Below, piece after piece: positions 9,213 to 18,338 of a DNA stretch of 64,000 nt. The translations under genes were made by a program, and so were the position numbers. The stretch is from positions 1,116,001-1,180,000 of the forward strand of contig CP121314.1 in assembly GCA_043557195.1 (NCBI GenBank), in the 5' to 3' direction. How positions within the stretch are numbered: the stretch's first letter is position 1; the number at the start of each line of letters is the position of its first letter. Source of the stretch: Jejuia sp043557195. GTDB taxonomy: Bacteria > Bacteroidota > Bacteroidia > Flavobacteriales > Flavobacteriaceae. The notes beneath the pieces were generated by a model. The model was not told where the DNA came from, made no database searches, and saw only the letters and a program-made list of their open reading frames with translations.

Positions 9213-10328
9213 ATGATTATTCTTGATATTGCACTCTACTCCCTTATTGTAGTTGTTCTAATTCAAGTTTTCTTCTATCTACATATCTTCGGAAAGTTTG
9301 CATTTCGCAAGGAGGCGAATGTCAACAGAAATCCTAAAACACCTGTATCTGTTATTATTTGTGCCAAAAATGAAGCAGAAAATCTCAAAGCTTTTTTACC
9401 TTCGGTAGTCCATCAAGACTATGAAAATTTTGAAATTGTTTTGATTAACGATGGGTCGCATGATGAGACTTTAGGTATCATGGAAGCCTTTTCAAAAGAA
9501 CATCAAAACATTAAAATCGTAAATGTAGTACCTGTTGAAACCTTTTGGGGCAATAAAAAATACCCCCTAACTCTTGGTATAAAAGCAGCAAAACATAATA
9601 TTCTTTTATTTACAGATGCAGATTGTAAGCCTGTTTCAAAGTATTGGATTAAAGAGATGGTTTCAAATTTTAATTCTGAAACCTCAATTGTTTTGGGCTA
9701 TGGTGGCTATTCAAAAGTAAAAAACTCATTACTTAATAAATTGATACGGTTTGAAACCTTACATACTGCAATGTCTTATCTCTCATTCGCAAAAATAGGT
9801 ATGCCCTACATGGGGGTTGGTAGGAATTTAGCGTATACAAAAACACAATTTTTTAAGGTGAATGGGTTTATGAAGCATATGCGTATTCGCTCAGGTGATG
9901 ACGATTTATTTGTAAATGAAGCTGCTACGCCTAGTAATACACGAATTTGTATTTCTAAAGACAGCTTCACTATATCGTCTCCTAAAACTTCATTTAAAGA
10001 TTGGTTCAAGCAAAAACGCAGGCATATCTCAACAGCTAAGCATTATAAGCTAAATCATAAGATTATGTTAGCTTTATTCTATATTTCAAGTTTTTTATTT
10101 TGGTCCCTATCTATTCTGCTCCTCGCTTTTTGGCACTTACCTATTTATGTTTTGGTGCTTATCGCTGTTAGGTTTATAGTCTTTTTATTCGCCCACGGCT
10201 TTTCAGCTAAAAAGCTTAATGAAAAAGACCTTATTGTACTTTCTCCATTCCTTGAAATCTTTTTAATTATTTTTCAATTAGCTATCTTTATAAATAATAT
10301 CATCTCAAAACCCAACCATTGGAAATAG
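9213..10328 (+). CDS. Glycosyltransferase family 2, membrane protein
   Basis: A 371-residue inverting GT-A glycosyltransferase. Helix 1 (residues 3-24) anchors the N-terminus. The catalytic domain begins SVIICAKNEAENLKAFLPS, with the nucleotide-binding VLINDGS. The metal-binding acidic motif is FTDADCKP near residue 133. The GDDDLF acid and the KQKRRH acceptor-site motif (QxxRW-like) follow. Two to three C-terminal helices close the protein. The likely role is transfer of a sugar in surface polysaccharide or glycolipid synthesis; donor and acceptor are unknown. ATG 9213 is used; a TTG one codon earlier is also possible. Confidence 0.88.
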   Translation: MIILDIALYSLIVVVLIQVFFYLHIFGKFAFRKEANVNRNPKTPVSVIICAKNEAENLKAFLPSVVHQDYENFEIVLINDGSHDETLGIMEAFSKEHQNIKIVNVVPVETFWGNKKYPLTLGIKAAKHNILLFTDADCKPVSKYWIKEMVSNFNSETSIVLGYGGYSKVKNSLLNKLIRFETLHTAMSYLSFAKIGMPYMGVGRNLAYTKTQFFKVNGFMKHMRIRSGDDDLFVNEAATPSNTRICISKDSFTISSPKTSFKDWFKQKRRHISTAKHYKLNHKIMLALFYISSFLFWSLSILLLAFWHLPIYVLVLIAVRFIVFLFAHGFSAKKLNEKDLIVLSPFLEIFLIIFQLAIFINNIISKPNHWK

Positions 10329-10870
10329 AAGAAGCCATCTCTCGCGCTAAAAAAAATGACCAAAAGGCCTTTAATTATTTATTGGATTTGTATTGGGATA
10401 ATGTATATGGTTTTCAGTTAAAACGAGTGCAAAACGAAAATGATGCGGAGGACATAACCATTCAAACATTCTCTAGAGCTTTTGATAGAATTGAAACTTT
10501 TGATGAGAAGTACACCTTTAAAACATGGCTCATCACCATTTCTAAGAATATTCATATTGATTTAGTTAGAAAAGAAAAAAACTCTATAAAACATGTCCTT
10601 TCGAAGGATGATAAAAGTGCATATCAAATTTTAGATGAATCTCCTACGGTTGAAGACAAATTAATCACCGAGCAAAATTTAGCCAACTTACTTCGCGACA
10701 TAAAAAAGCTAAAGCCTCATTATCAAAAAGTAATAAATCTTAGATACTTTCAAGAGTTAAGCTATAAGGAAATTTCAAAAGAACTGGATGAACCCATAAA
10801 TAATGTTAAAGTAAAGCTACTTCGTGCTAAAAAGCTACTTGCAGAAGTGATTACCAACAAAAATGATTAA
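10319..10870 (+). CDS. ECF RNA polymerase sigma factor
   Basis: A 183-residue factor with region 2 (QKAFNYLLDLYWDNVYGFQL, AEDITIQTFSRAFDRIETFD) and region 4 (ELSYKEISKELDEPINNVKV). It starts at a TTG overlapping the glycosyltransferase gene by ten bases, and its end overlaps the transporter gene by eight, so all three are co-transcribed. No anti-sigma gene is adjacent. Constitutive use or control by an unlinked or unrecognised partner is possible. Confidence 0.9.
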   Translation: MEIEEAISRAKKNDQKAFNYLLDLYWDNVYGFQLKRVQNENDAEDITIQTFSRAFDRIETFDEKYTFKTWLITISKNIHIDLVRKEKNSIKHVLSKDDKSAYQILDESPTVEDKLITEQNLANLLRDIKKLKPHYQKVINLRYFQELSYKEISKELDEPINNVKVKLLRAKKLLAEVITNKND

Positions 10871-12107
10871 AAAGCTAAAAAACCTAGGTCCTGGATTATT
10901 ATTCGCAGGAGCTGCTATTGGGGTGTCGCACTTAGTACAGTCCACCAGAGCTGGTGCCGATTTTGGTTTAGGATTAATTTGGGCACTTTTTTTAGTAACA
11001 CTATTTAAGTATCCTTTTTTTCAATATGGTCCACGTTATGCTGCGGCAACTGGAGAGAGCTTGCTTGATGGATATAAAAAACTGGGCCAAGGCACTTTAA
11101 TAGCATATTACATACTAACCCTAGGTACCATGTTTGCTATACAGATGGCGGTTACCATTGTTACCGCAGGTATTGCATCTTCTTTGTTCTATGAGTTTGA
11201 AGTATTAGAAATTGGCAAAATGGCAATCAACAGTGTACAAATTTGGTCGGTTATAATTCTCGCTATCTGCTTTTCTTTATTGCTTTTTGGAAAATATAAA
11301 CTGCTAGACAATCTTATTAAAGTCATCATTATAACCCTTTCTATAAGCACTATTGCTGCGGTAATAATGGCAATATTTAACAGTAATACACCACTTTCTT
11401 TAGCACAAGTTCTTCCACAAAACAGTTTAGAAATCGCATTTTTAATAGCATTTATGGGTTGGATGCCAGGGCCTTTAGATATTTCCGTATGGCATTCCCT
11501 TTGGACATTGGAGAAAAAGAAGACACAATCTGAATTCTCTACAAAAGGTGCACTCTTTGATTTTAATATAGGCTACATTGGCACTATTATTTTAGGTATT
11601 TGTTTTGTGCTTTTGGGTGCCTTGGTAATGTTTAGCAGCGGGGAAACCTTTAGTGGTTCAGCAGGTGTTTTTGCAGGGCAACTTATTGACATGTATACTA
11701 CTAGCTTAGGTAATTGGGCATATATAATTATTGGCATCGCAGCGTTTACAACTATGTTTAGTACTACGCTTACAACTCTTGATGCCTCTCCTAGGTCAAT
11801 GGATAGAACTTCAGAGTTGCTTCTAAATAGGCCTTTTAAATTTGGTTACTTATTCTGGATCATTTTACTCTGTTTGGGTACTATTTACATATTTCTATTT
11901 TTAGGTTCCGAAATGGGTTTACTCATTAAAATTGCAACCATACTATCCTTTATAACTGCACCCTTTTATGCCATTATTAATTACATGCTAATTTCTGGAA
12001 AGCATACTCCAAAAGAATGGCAACCTTCAAAACCTCTTCATATTTTAAGCTGGTTAGGGATTCTCTTTTTAATAGGGTTTAGTATTTGGTATCTTACCAC
12101 ACTCTAA
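10863..12107 (+). CDS. Nramp-related divalent-metal or ion transporter
   Basis: A 414-residue polytopic membrane protein with about 11 helices and the overall Nramp/LeuT fold signature (LGPGLLFAGAAIGVSHLVQS at the N-terminus). Canonical Nramps bind Mn2+/Fe2+ with DPGN in helix 1 and MPHN in helix 6. Here those positions read GVSH and MPGP, so the usual metal site is absent. Flavobacterial relatives are generally annotated as Nramp family transporters, but the substrate should be left open. The gene overlaps the ECF sigma gene by eight bases and is last in the run. Confidence 0.8.
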   Translation: MIKKLKNLGPGLLFAGAAIGVSHLVQSTRAGADFGLGLIWALFLVTLFKYPFFQYGPRYAAATGESLLDGYKKLGQGTLIAYYILTLGTMFAIQMAVTIVTAGIASSLFYEFEVLEIGKMAINSVQIWSVIILAICFSLLLFGKYKLLDNLIKVIIITLSISTIAAVIMAIFNSNTPLSLAQVLPQNSLEIAFLIAFMGWMPGPLDISVWHSLWTLEKKKTQSEFSTKGALFDFNIGYIGTIILGICFVLLGALVMFSSGETFSGSAGVFAGQLIDMYTTSLGNWAYIIIGIAAFTTMFSTTLTTLDASPRSMDRTSELLLNRPFKFGYLFWIILLCLGTIYIFLFLGSEMGLLIKIATILSFITAPFYAIINYMLISGKHTPKEWQPSKPLHILSWLGILFLIGFSIWYLTTL

Positions 12108-12131
12108 CTAACCTTTTTATAGAATACTTCG

Positions 12132-12139
12132 TATCTTTG
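12132..12139 (+). promoter_or_regulatory. Candidate -7 box for lipA
   Basis: TATCTTTG, a full TAnnTTTG match, lies 17 bases before the lipA ATG. Confidence 0.5.
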
Positions 12140-12156
12140 CATCTCAATTTTTAGCG

Positions 12157-13035
12157 ATGGAAAAGGAAGCAATTTCTAATATATTACCAGAACGACAAGG
12201 GAAACCTAAATGGTTACGTGTTAAGTTACCAACTGGAAAAAAATATACGGAATTAAGAGGTTTAGTTGATAAATACAACCTAAATACGATTTGTACCTCT
12301 GGAAGTTGTCCAAATATGGGTGAATGCTGGGGTGAAGGTACAGCTACATTTATGATTTTGGGAAATATTTGCACACGTTCTTGTGGTTTTTGTGGCGTTA
12401 AAACAGGTAGACCAGCAACTGTGGACTGGGATGAACCTGAGAAAGTAGCACGCTCTATAAAGATAATGAAGATAAAACATGCAGTATTAACCAGTGTTGA
12501 CAGAGACGACCTTAAAGATATGGGAAGTATCATGTGGGCGGAAACGGTAAATGCTGTACGCAGAATGAACCCCGAAACCACTTTAGAAACGCTTATTCCA
12601 GATTTTCAAGGCGTTGAACGACATATTGATAGAATTATAGATGTAGCGCCAGAAGTGGTATCTCATAATATAGAAACGGTAAGACGTTTAACTCGCGAAG
12701 TACGTATACAAGCAAAATACGACCGAAGCATGGGTGTTCTAAAATACTTAAAACAACAAGGGCAACGACGTACAAAATCTGGTATAATGCTAGGTTTAGG
12801 TGAAACCAGAGCCGAAATTATAGAAACGCTTCACGATTTAAGAGCTAACGATGTAGATGTTGTAACCATTGGTCAATATCTGCAACCAAGTAAAAAACAT
12901 TTGCCCGTAAAACGTTTTATTAATCCTGATGAATTTGATGAATACAAAGAAATAGGTCTCGATTTAGGTTTTAGACATGTAGAAAGTAGCGCTTTGGTGC
13001 GTTCTTCATACAAGGCTCAAAAGCATATTAATTAA
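12157..13035 (+). CDS. lipA: Lipoyl synthase
   Basis: Radical SAM enzyme that inserts two sulfurs into octanoylated lipoyl domains of 2-oxoacid dehydrogenases and the glycine cleavage system. It has 292 residues. The auxiliary [4Fe-4S] cluster motif CTSGSCPNMGEC (Cx4Cx5C) is near residue 46, and the radical SAM motif CTRSCGFC (Cx3Cx2C) near residue 72. The substrate block HNIETVRRLTREVR and the C-terminal serine motif ESSALVRSSY are also present. All catalytic cysteines are intact. It has its own promoter-like box. Confidence 0.96.
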   Translation: MEKEAISNILPERQGKPKWLRVKLPTGKKYTELRGLVDKYNLNTICTSGSCPNMGECWGEGTATFMILGNICTRSCGFCGVKTGRPATVDWDEPEKVARSIKIMKIKHAVLTSVDRDDLKDMGSIMWAETVNAVRRMNPETTLETLIPDFQGVERHIDRIIDVAPEVVSHNIETVRRLTREVRIQAKYDRSMGVLKYLKQQGQRRTKSGIMLGLGETRAEIIETLHDLRANDVDVVTIGQYLQPSKKHLPVKRFINPDEFDEYKEIGLDLGFRHVESSALVRSSYKAQKHIN

Positions 13036-13047
13036 CAAAATATGCAA

Positions 13048-13097
13048 TTTATCGAGAAAAATATGTATTTTGTCGAATAAATATTTATATTTGTCGA
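13048..13097 (+). promoter_or_regulatory. Three phased TTTnTCGA repeats over the histidine kinase promoter
   Basis: TTTATCGA, TTTGTCGA and TTTGTCGA have their TCGA cores at 13052, 13073 and 13094, exactly 21 bp apart, or two helical turns. The third copy overlaps a TATATTTG -7 box at 13086-13093, about 20 bases before the ATG at 13114. This looks like a multi-site operator on one DNA face; the binding protein is unknown. Confidence 0.5.
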
Positions 13098-13113
13098 CCT
13101 ATTGAATCTAAAA

Positions 13114-15345
13114 ATGTCCCAAATAAAGCAATACATATTTATTGTTTTGATGTTAATATCAAGCTGTTTGTTCTCTCAAAACACCATTGAGGAGGATCCA
13201 GAGATTATTCAAAACAACATAAATTACCGCATTGAGCAGTCTCAAAATGATATTGAAAACTTCAAATATTTCGAGGCTCAAAAAACGCTCGATGAAGCGT
13301 TAGAACTCGCTCAAAATTCAAACAACAAAAAAAGTATTGGATTAATTCAATCTATGAAAGGTCGTCTTCATTTAATTATTGAAGAAGAGGATGCTGCTAT
13401 AAAATCGCTAACATCTGCAATTGAAATGCAGCGCATTATTAACGATAATAAAAATCTTGGTCGCTCTTATAAAACTTTTGGAGATGTTTATATGGCGAAG
13501 AACAATATTTATCAAGCTTTAGACCAATACCGTGCGGCAAAATCAAAATTTCAAGAAGAAGGTTTAGACAAAGAACTTGCTGAAACACTTTTGGCCGAAA
13601 GCAACGCCTATATTGAATTAAAAAATTATAGAAAAGCTAGAGAACTTACGGAGCAATCTGTAGCATTATCTAGAAAAGAAGGCTTAAATAGTACGCTTAG
13701 TAGTGCTTTAGTAAATCATGGCAAAGTCTACAATATATTAAACGATCACCCAAAAGCACTAGATTTCGCGAGAGAAGGTTTAGAAATGGCTAAGGCCAAT
13801 GGCTTAAAATCTATCGAAAACAAAGGACTTTTGGTGTTAAGTCGAATTTATGAAAGCACAAACAGTTTTGATCTTGCTAATAGATACTTAAAAGCACATG
13901 TAAAATTATCAGACTCTCTAAGAGCTGTAAAACGCGCTAATCTATCGCCTGAAAAAAGAATTCAGTTTTTAATAAACGACCAAATTGAAAGCAGTAAAAA
14001 ACAACAAGCAGAATTAGAAGAAGCTAATAGCAAAAATGATTTAAGCACATTAATATCGATACTCAGTGTAGCGCTTATTACAATTCTTTCTTTACTTACA
14101 CTTTCATTGTATAAGAACAATAACATTAGATTGAAAACCAATAATATGCTTCATAAAAAAAATAATGAGCTTATTATTGCGAAAGAAAAAGCAGAACTTG
14201 CATCAAAAACAAAGGCAAATTTCTTATCTACCGTAACCCACGAGTTAAGAACACCACTATACGCTGTTACTGGTTTAAGTAATATGTTATTGGATGAAGA
14301 CCCAAAACCAGAGCAAATTCAGCATTTAAAGTCTTTAAAATTTTCGGGAGACTATCTGCTAACCTTTATTAACGATATTCTTCAAATAAATAAAATTGAA
14401 GCAAATAAAGTTGAAATAGAGCCAGAACCTTTCAATCTTAAAAAGAAGATTAACAACATAGTTTTAGCTTTAAATAATTCTGCTTTAGATAATAATATTA
14501 CGATTCATTTTGAATATGATAAAGATTTACCGGAAAACTTTATTGCTGACCAATTGAAGATTTCCCAAATATTAATCAACCTTATTGGTAACTCTATTAA
14601 GTTTACTAAAGATGGTGACATTTGGATAAGAGTTTACAAAATTGGGCAAGAAAACGACATGTACAGCCTTCGTTTTGAAGTTGAAGATAATGGTATTGGT
14701 ATCACTAAAGAGAAGCAAGACAACATGTTTGAAAGTTTCTCTCAGGGCTCAATTCAAATCAATAGAAAATATGGCGGTACTGGTTTAGGTTTATCTATTG
14801 TAAAGGGGTTAATTGAAATTCTGAAAGGAAAAATTTATTTACAAAGTGAATTAGGAAAAGGTACTACATTCTTCTTCGAAATACCTTTAGAATATAATGA
14901 GGCCAAAGAAAAGGCTGCCAAAAAACAAGTTAAAAAACTTGACGCTAAACCAAATATCGATTTAAGTACAGTAAAAATCTTAGTGGTTGAAGACAACAAA
15001 ATCAACCAAATGATCACCAAAAAGATTTTGAACAAAATGGAACTTGAATGTGAAATTGTAGATAACGGCGAAGCTGCTGTTGATATGATTAAAAACAACA
15101 AGTACGATATTATTTTAATGGATATTCACATGCCAGGAATTAGTGGTATTGAGGCTACTAAAATTGTTAGAACTTTTGATAAGGAACTTACCATTTTTGC
15201 CCTTACTGCGGTTACCATCGAAGATAAAATGCATGAGTTTGAAGAAGCTGGTTTTACGGATATTATTCCAAAACCATTTAAGCAGGAAGAGTTTGAGAAA
15301 AAACTATTCAATGCATTGTCTGACAAAAAATCGGCTACTGCTTAA
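13114..15345 (+). CDS. Hybrid sensor histidine kinase with TPR sensor region and receiver domain
   Basis: A 743-residue protein with a signal peptide (residues 1-21). A tetratricopeptide region (about 25-285, several KALDFAREGLEMAK-like repeats) is probably periplasmic. A membrane helix spans about 310-333, followed by a HisKA domain with phospho-acceptor H376 (FLSTVTHELRTPL). The HATPase domain has the N box (LINLIGNSIKFT) and G boxes (DNGIGI, GGTGLGLSIV). The C-terminal receiver has D670 (IILMDIHMPG) and conserved lysine KPF. The output may pass to a separate phosphotransfer protein, as no DNA-binding domain is present. ATG 13114 is chosen over TTG 13102 because it begins the signal peptide. 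Confidence 0.92.
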   Translation: MSQIKQYIFIVLMLISSCLFSQNTIEEDPEIIQNNINYRIEQSQNDIENFKYFEAQKTLDEALELAQNSNNKKSIGLIQSMKGRLHLIIEEEDAAIKSLTSAIEMQRIINDNKNLGRSYKTFGDVYMAKNNIYQALDQYRAAKSKFQEEGLDKELAETLLAESNAYIELKNYRKARELTEQSVALSRKEGLNSTLSSALVNHGKVYNILNDHPKALDFAREGLEMAKANGLKSIENKGLLVLSRIYESTNSFDLANRYLKAHVKLSDSLRAVKRANLSPEKRIQFLINDQIESSKKQQAELEEANSKNDLSTLISILSVALITILSLLTLSLYKNNNIRLKTNNMLHKKNNELIIAKEKAELASKTKANFLSTVTHELRTPLYAVTGLSNMLLDEDPKPEQIQHLKSLKFSGDYLLTFINDILQINKIEANKVEIEPEPFNLKKKINNIVLALNNSALDNNITIHFEYDKDLPENFIADQLKISQILINLIGNSIKFTKDGDIWIRVYKIGQENDMYSLRFEVEDNGIGITKEKQDNMFESFSQGSIQINRKYGGTGLGLSIVKGLIEILKGKIYLQSELGKGTTFFFEIPLEYNEAKEKAAKKQVKKLDAKPNIDLSTVKILVVEDNKINQMITKKILNKMELECEIVDNGEAAVDMIKNNKYDIILMDIHMPGISGIEATKIVRTFDKELTIFALTAVTIEDKMHEFEEAGFTDIIPKPFKQEEFEKKLFNALSDKKSATA

Positions 15346-16349
15346 AACGATTTTATAAAGGTTTTAATCAAATCATCAAACGTTTCATTTTCAGAAATAT
15401 TTACTGTTATTGGTAAATAAAACAATTTATCCTCTATAGATTTATGTTGTTTTAAACGCATAAAATCTTTCTCAGTTGTCAGTATCTTATCGAGAGTTTC
15501 AAAATGAGAGATATCTTCAGCAGAAAATTCATGATGATCTTTAAAGTTTAAGTGTTCAAACTTCAAATCTTTAGAATGTAAAAAATCAACCAAAGGTGTA
15601 GCATTTGCAATTCCTGTTACTAAAGTAAAATCGTTAAAATCAGATATATTTACTTTTGAAATCTTAGACAACACATTATTTGAGTATGAAATCGAACTAA
15701 AAAAAACATGTTGATGATTTAATGGGTTGATTCGCTCAATAAATTTCGATTTTTCAGCATCATTTATATGAATCGGGCATTTTGTAACCACAATAATATC
15801 TGTACGTTTATAGCCACTTCTGGGCTCTCTTAAATCTCCAGTTGGTAAAACTATGTCTCTGAAAAACGGATTATCATAAGTCGTCAACATAATATTAAAA
15901 CCGGCTTTTACTTTTCTATGTTGAAATGCATCATCAAGCAATACTATTTCGGGAGCGTTTTCAAGGTTTAACAATTGCTGTATGCCATTAGTTCGGTTGC
16001 TGTCTACCGCCACACGAATTGAAGACCCAAATTTATTATGGAACTGAAATGGTTCGTCCCCAATATCTTCCATAGAAGTATGCTGTTGCGCTAATTGAAA
16101 CCCAACAGTTTTCCTTTTATAACCTCTGCTCAATGTTGCAAGGTTAAAATCATGCTTCAAAAGTGAAATTAAATACTCAATCATTGGTGTTTTTCCAGTA
16201 CCGCCAACACTTAAATTACCAACGCAAATGACAGGTATATTAAAAGACGTAGATGTTTTTATTCCAAAATCATAGGCTTTATTTCGCAACCACGTCACCA
16301 GATAATAAATGGGTACAATTGGAAATAATATTTTTCTAAGAAGCTTCAT
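15342..16349 (-). CDS. lpxK: Tetraacyldisaccharide 4'-kinase
   Basis: Inner-membrane-associated kinase that phosphorylates the 4' position of the lipid A precursor disaccharide. It has 335 residues, with an N-terminal hydrophobic segment (LFPIVPIYYLVTWLRN). The Walker A motif is GNLSVGGTGKTP, near residue 43. The DDAFQH block and catalytic region match the family, and the late TTEKDFMRL motif is present. Its 3' end overlaps the convergent kinase gene by four bases. Confidence 0.94.
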   Translation of the reverse strand: MKLLRKILFPIVPIYYLVTWLRNKAYDFGIKTSTSFNIPVICVGNLSVGGTGKTPMIEYLISLLKHDFNLATLSRGYKRKTVGFQLAQQHTSMEDIGDEPFQFHNKFGSSIRVAVDSNRTNGIQQLLNLENAPEIVLLDDAFQHRKVKAGFNIMLTTYDNPFFRDIVLPTGDLREPRSGYKRTDIIVVTKCPIHINDAEKSKFIERINPLNHQHVFFSSISYSNNVLSKISKVNISDFNDFTLVTGIANATPLVDFLHSKDLKFEHLNFKDHHEFSAEDISHFETLDKILTTEKDFMRLKQHKSIEDKLFYLPITVNISENETFDDLIKTFIKSF

Positions 16350-16370
16350 TTAAGCGAATGTATAATATTT

Positions 16371-16378
16371 TATCTTTG
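16371..16378 (+). promoter_or_regulatory. Candidate -7 box for the Nif3-like gene
   Basis: TATCTTTG, 18 bases before the ATG at 16396, in the divergent gap with lpxK. Confidence 0.5.
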
Positions 16379-16395
16379 AAGCAAATAAATAAATT

Positions 16396-17490
16396 ATGAT
16401 TGTACAAGACGTCATAGATCATTTAGAAATTCTTGCGCCTTTATCTTATGCCGAAGATTTTGATAATGTTGGTCTTTTAGTAGGAGATAAAACCGCTAAA
16501 TTAACTGGAGTTTTAGTCACGTTGGACACTTTAGAGGCAGTTGTAGACGAAGCTATTTCAGAAAACTGCAATCTCATTGTGAGCTTCCACCCTATTATTT
16601 TCAAAGGTTTAAAAAAACTTACTGGAAAAACCTATGTAGAACGCGTGGTTATGAAAGCCATACAACACAATATTGCCATTTACAGTATGCATACCGCGCT
16701 TGATAATGCATTTCAAGGTGTAAATGCTATGATATGTAATCAATTAGAATTACAGAATAAGCAAGTCCTAATACCACAAAACGGCACAATAAAAAAATTA
16801 ACAACTTATGTTCCTAAAAATGAAGCTGAAGCATTACGCAATGCACTTTTTGAAGCAGGTGCAGGCAGTATAGGCAACTACGATAATTGTAGTTTTAACG
16901 TAGATGGTTTCGGAACTTTTAAGGGCAATGAGGCTTCCAATCCTACCCTTGGAGAAAAAGGCACAACGCATACCGAAGCTGAAACCAAAATTACTGTAAC
17001 CTTCCCTAAACATTTAGAATCTAAAATATTAAAAACCCTGTTTAATGCGCATTCTTATGAAGAGGTTGCCTATGAAGTGGTTACTATCGAAAATAAAAAC
17101 CAGCACATAGGTATGGGAATGGTAGGTGAATTGGCTACACCACTATCAGAAACAGATTTTCTCAATCACCTAAAAACTAAAATGAAAACGGGCTGCATTC
17201 GTCATTCTGCATTTTTAAGCAAACCCATTAAAAAAGTATCGGTTTTAGGAGGCTCAGGAAGTTTTGCTATTGGCACCGCAAAAGCTGCTGGTGCTGATGC
17301 GTTTGTAACTGCCGATTTAAAATATCACGACTTTTTCTCAGCAGAAAACAACATTCTTTTGGCAGACATTGGACACTACGAAAGCGAACAATTCACAAAA
17401 ACACTTTTAGTAGAGTATCTTACAAAAAAAATTACTAATTTTGCAATCATTTTATCAAAGACAAATACCAATCCTGTTAAGTATTTTTAA
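16396..17490 (+). CDS. Nif3-like dinuclear metal center hexameric protein
   Basis: A 364-residue member of the Nif3/YbgI (DUF34) family, sometimes annotated as GTP cyclohydrolase I type 2 homologue. It has the N-terminal metal-binding half (EDFDNVGLLVG, IVSFHPIIFKGLKK, HTALDNAFQGVN), a middle PII-like insertion (NVDGFGTFKGNEASNPTLG), and the C-terminal half with DIGHYESEQF. The insertion makes it the long form. Biochemical role is unsettled in the family. It is followed by the next gene at a three-base gap, a pairing common in Bacteroidota. Confidence 0.93.
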   Translation: MIVQDVIDHLEILAPLSYAEDFDNVGLLVGDKTAKLTGVLVTLDTLEAVVDEAISENCNLIVSFHPIIFKGLKKLTGKTYVERVVMKAIQHNIAIYSMHTALDNAFQGVNAMICNQLELQNKQVLIPQNGTIKKLTTYVPKNEAEALRNALFEAGAGSIGNYDNCSFNVDGFGTFKGNEASNPTLGEKGTTHTEAETKITVTFPKHLESKILKTLFNAHSYEEVAYEVVTIENKNQHIGMGMVGELATPLSETDFLNHLKTKMKTGCIRHSAFLSKPIKKVSVLGGSGSFAIGTAKAAGADAFVTADLKYHDFFSAENNILLADIGHYESEQFTKTLLVEYLTKKITNFAIILSKTNTNPVKYF

Positions 17491-17493
17491 AGT

Positions 17494-18273
17494 ATGGCTA
17501 AAAAGAAAGAAGTTAGTGTAGAAGAGCGTTTAAGAGCTTTATACGATTTACAACTTATAGATTCTCGCATTGACGAAATAAGAAATGTTCGCGGAGAATT
17601 GCCTTTAGAAGTAAGAGATTTAGAAGATGAAGTTGCTGGATTAAATATAAGATTAGACAAATTAGTAAATGATTTAGCGGTAATTGACAACGATATTTCC
17701 TCTAGAAAAAACCTAATTGAAGAATCTAAGGCACTTATCAAAAAATACGGTGAGCAACAAAAAAATGTTAGAAATAACAGAGAATTCAACTCCCTTTCTA
17801 AAGAAGTAGAATTTCAAGAATTAGAAATTCAGTTAGCCGAAAAACACATCAAAGAATTTAAGGCGCAAATAGAGCAAAAGAAAGAAGTAATTTCTGCTAC
17901 TAAAGATCAGTTGAAAGAACGCGAAACACATTTAAAGCACAAAAAAGGTGAGTTAGATGCTATTTTGGCAGAAACTGAAAAAGAAGAGCAAGCTTTAATT
18001 GCAAAGTCAGAGGAGTACAAAACGCAAATCGAAGACCGTTTGGTTGCTGCTTACGACAGAATTCGCCAGAATGTAAAAAACGGATTAGCAGTAGTGCCTA
18101 TCGAAAGAGGTGCATCAGGAGGGTCTTTCTTTACTATTCCGCCTCAGGTGCAGGTAGAAATCGCTTCTCGTAAAAAAGTAATTACAGACGAGCATAGTGG
18201 TAGAATATTGGTAGATGCCGCTTTAGCCGAAGAACAAAAAGCAAAAATGGAAAAGCTATTTGCAAAAATCTAG
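17494..18273 (+). CDS. Coiled-coil protein of the C4-type zinc-ribbon family, cysteines lost
   Basis: A 259-residue protein, mostly long coiled coil (residues 10-175), ending in a small domain with the conserved TIPPQVQVEI and HSGRILVDAA blocks. Many relatives carry a four-cysteine zinc ribbon here (CGR before ILV, and CGxC upstream). In this protein those positions are RGASGG and HSGR, so no zinc can be bound in that way. It is coupled to the Nif3-like gene. Function is unknown; a scaffold or nucleic-acid-binding role has been proposed for relatives. Confidence 0.88.
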   Translation: MAKKKEVSVEERLRALYDLQLIDSRIDEIRNVRGELPLEVRDLEDEVAGLNIRLDKLVNDLAVIDNDISSRKNLIEESKALIKKYGEQQKNVRNNREFNSLSKEVEFQELEIQLAEKHIKEFKAQIEQKKEVISATKDQLKERETHLKHKKGELDAILAETEKEEQALIAKSEEYKTQIEDRLVAAYDRIRQNVKNGLAVVPIERGASGGSFFTIPPQVQVEIASRKKVITDEHSGRILVDAALAEEQKAKMEKLFAKI

Positions 18274-18297
18274 TCCATTTCTACAAATAAAATTAAG

Positions 18298-18325
18298 AGC
18301 CTTCATGTTTGTGAAGGCTTTTTTA
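18298..18325 (+). terminator. Rho-independent terminator
   Basis: AGCCTTCA, loop TGTTTG, TGAAGGCT, then six T. It ends the Nif3-like/coiled-coil operon. Confidence 0.85.
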
Positions 18326-18338
18326 TTTCAAACAATTT

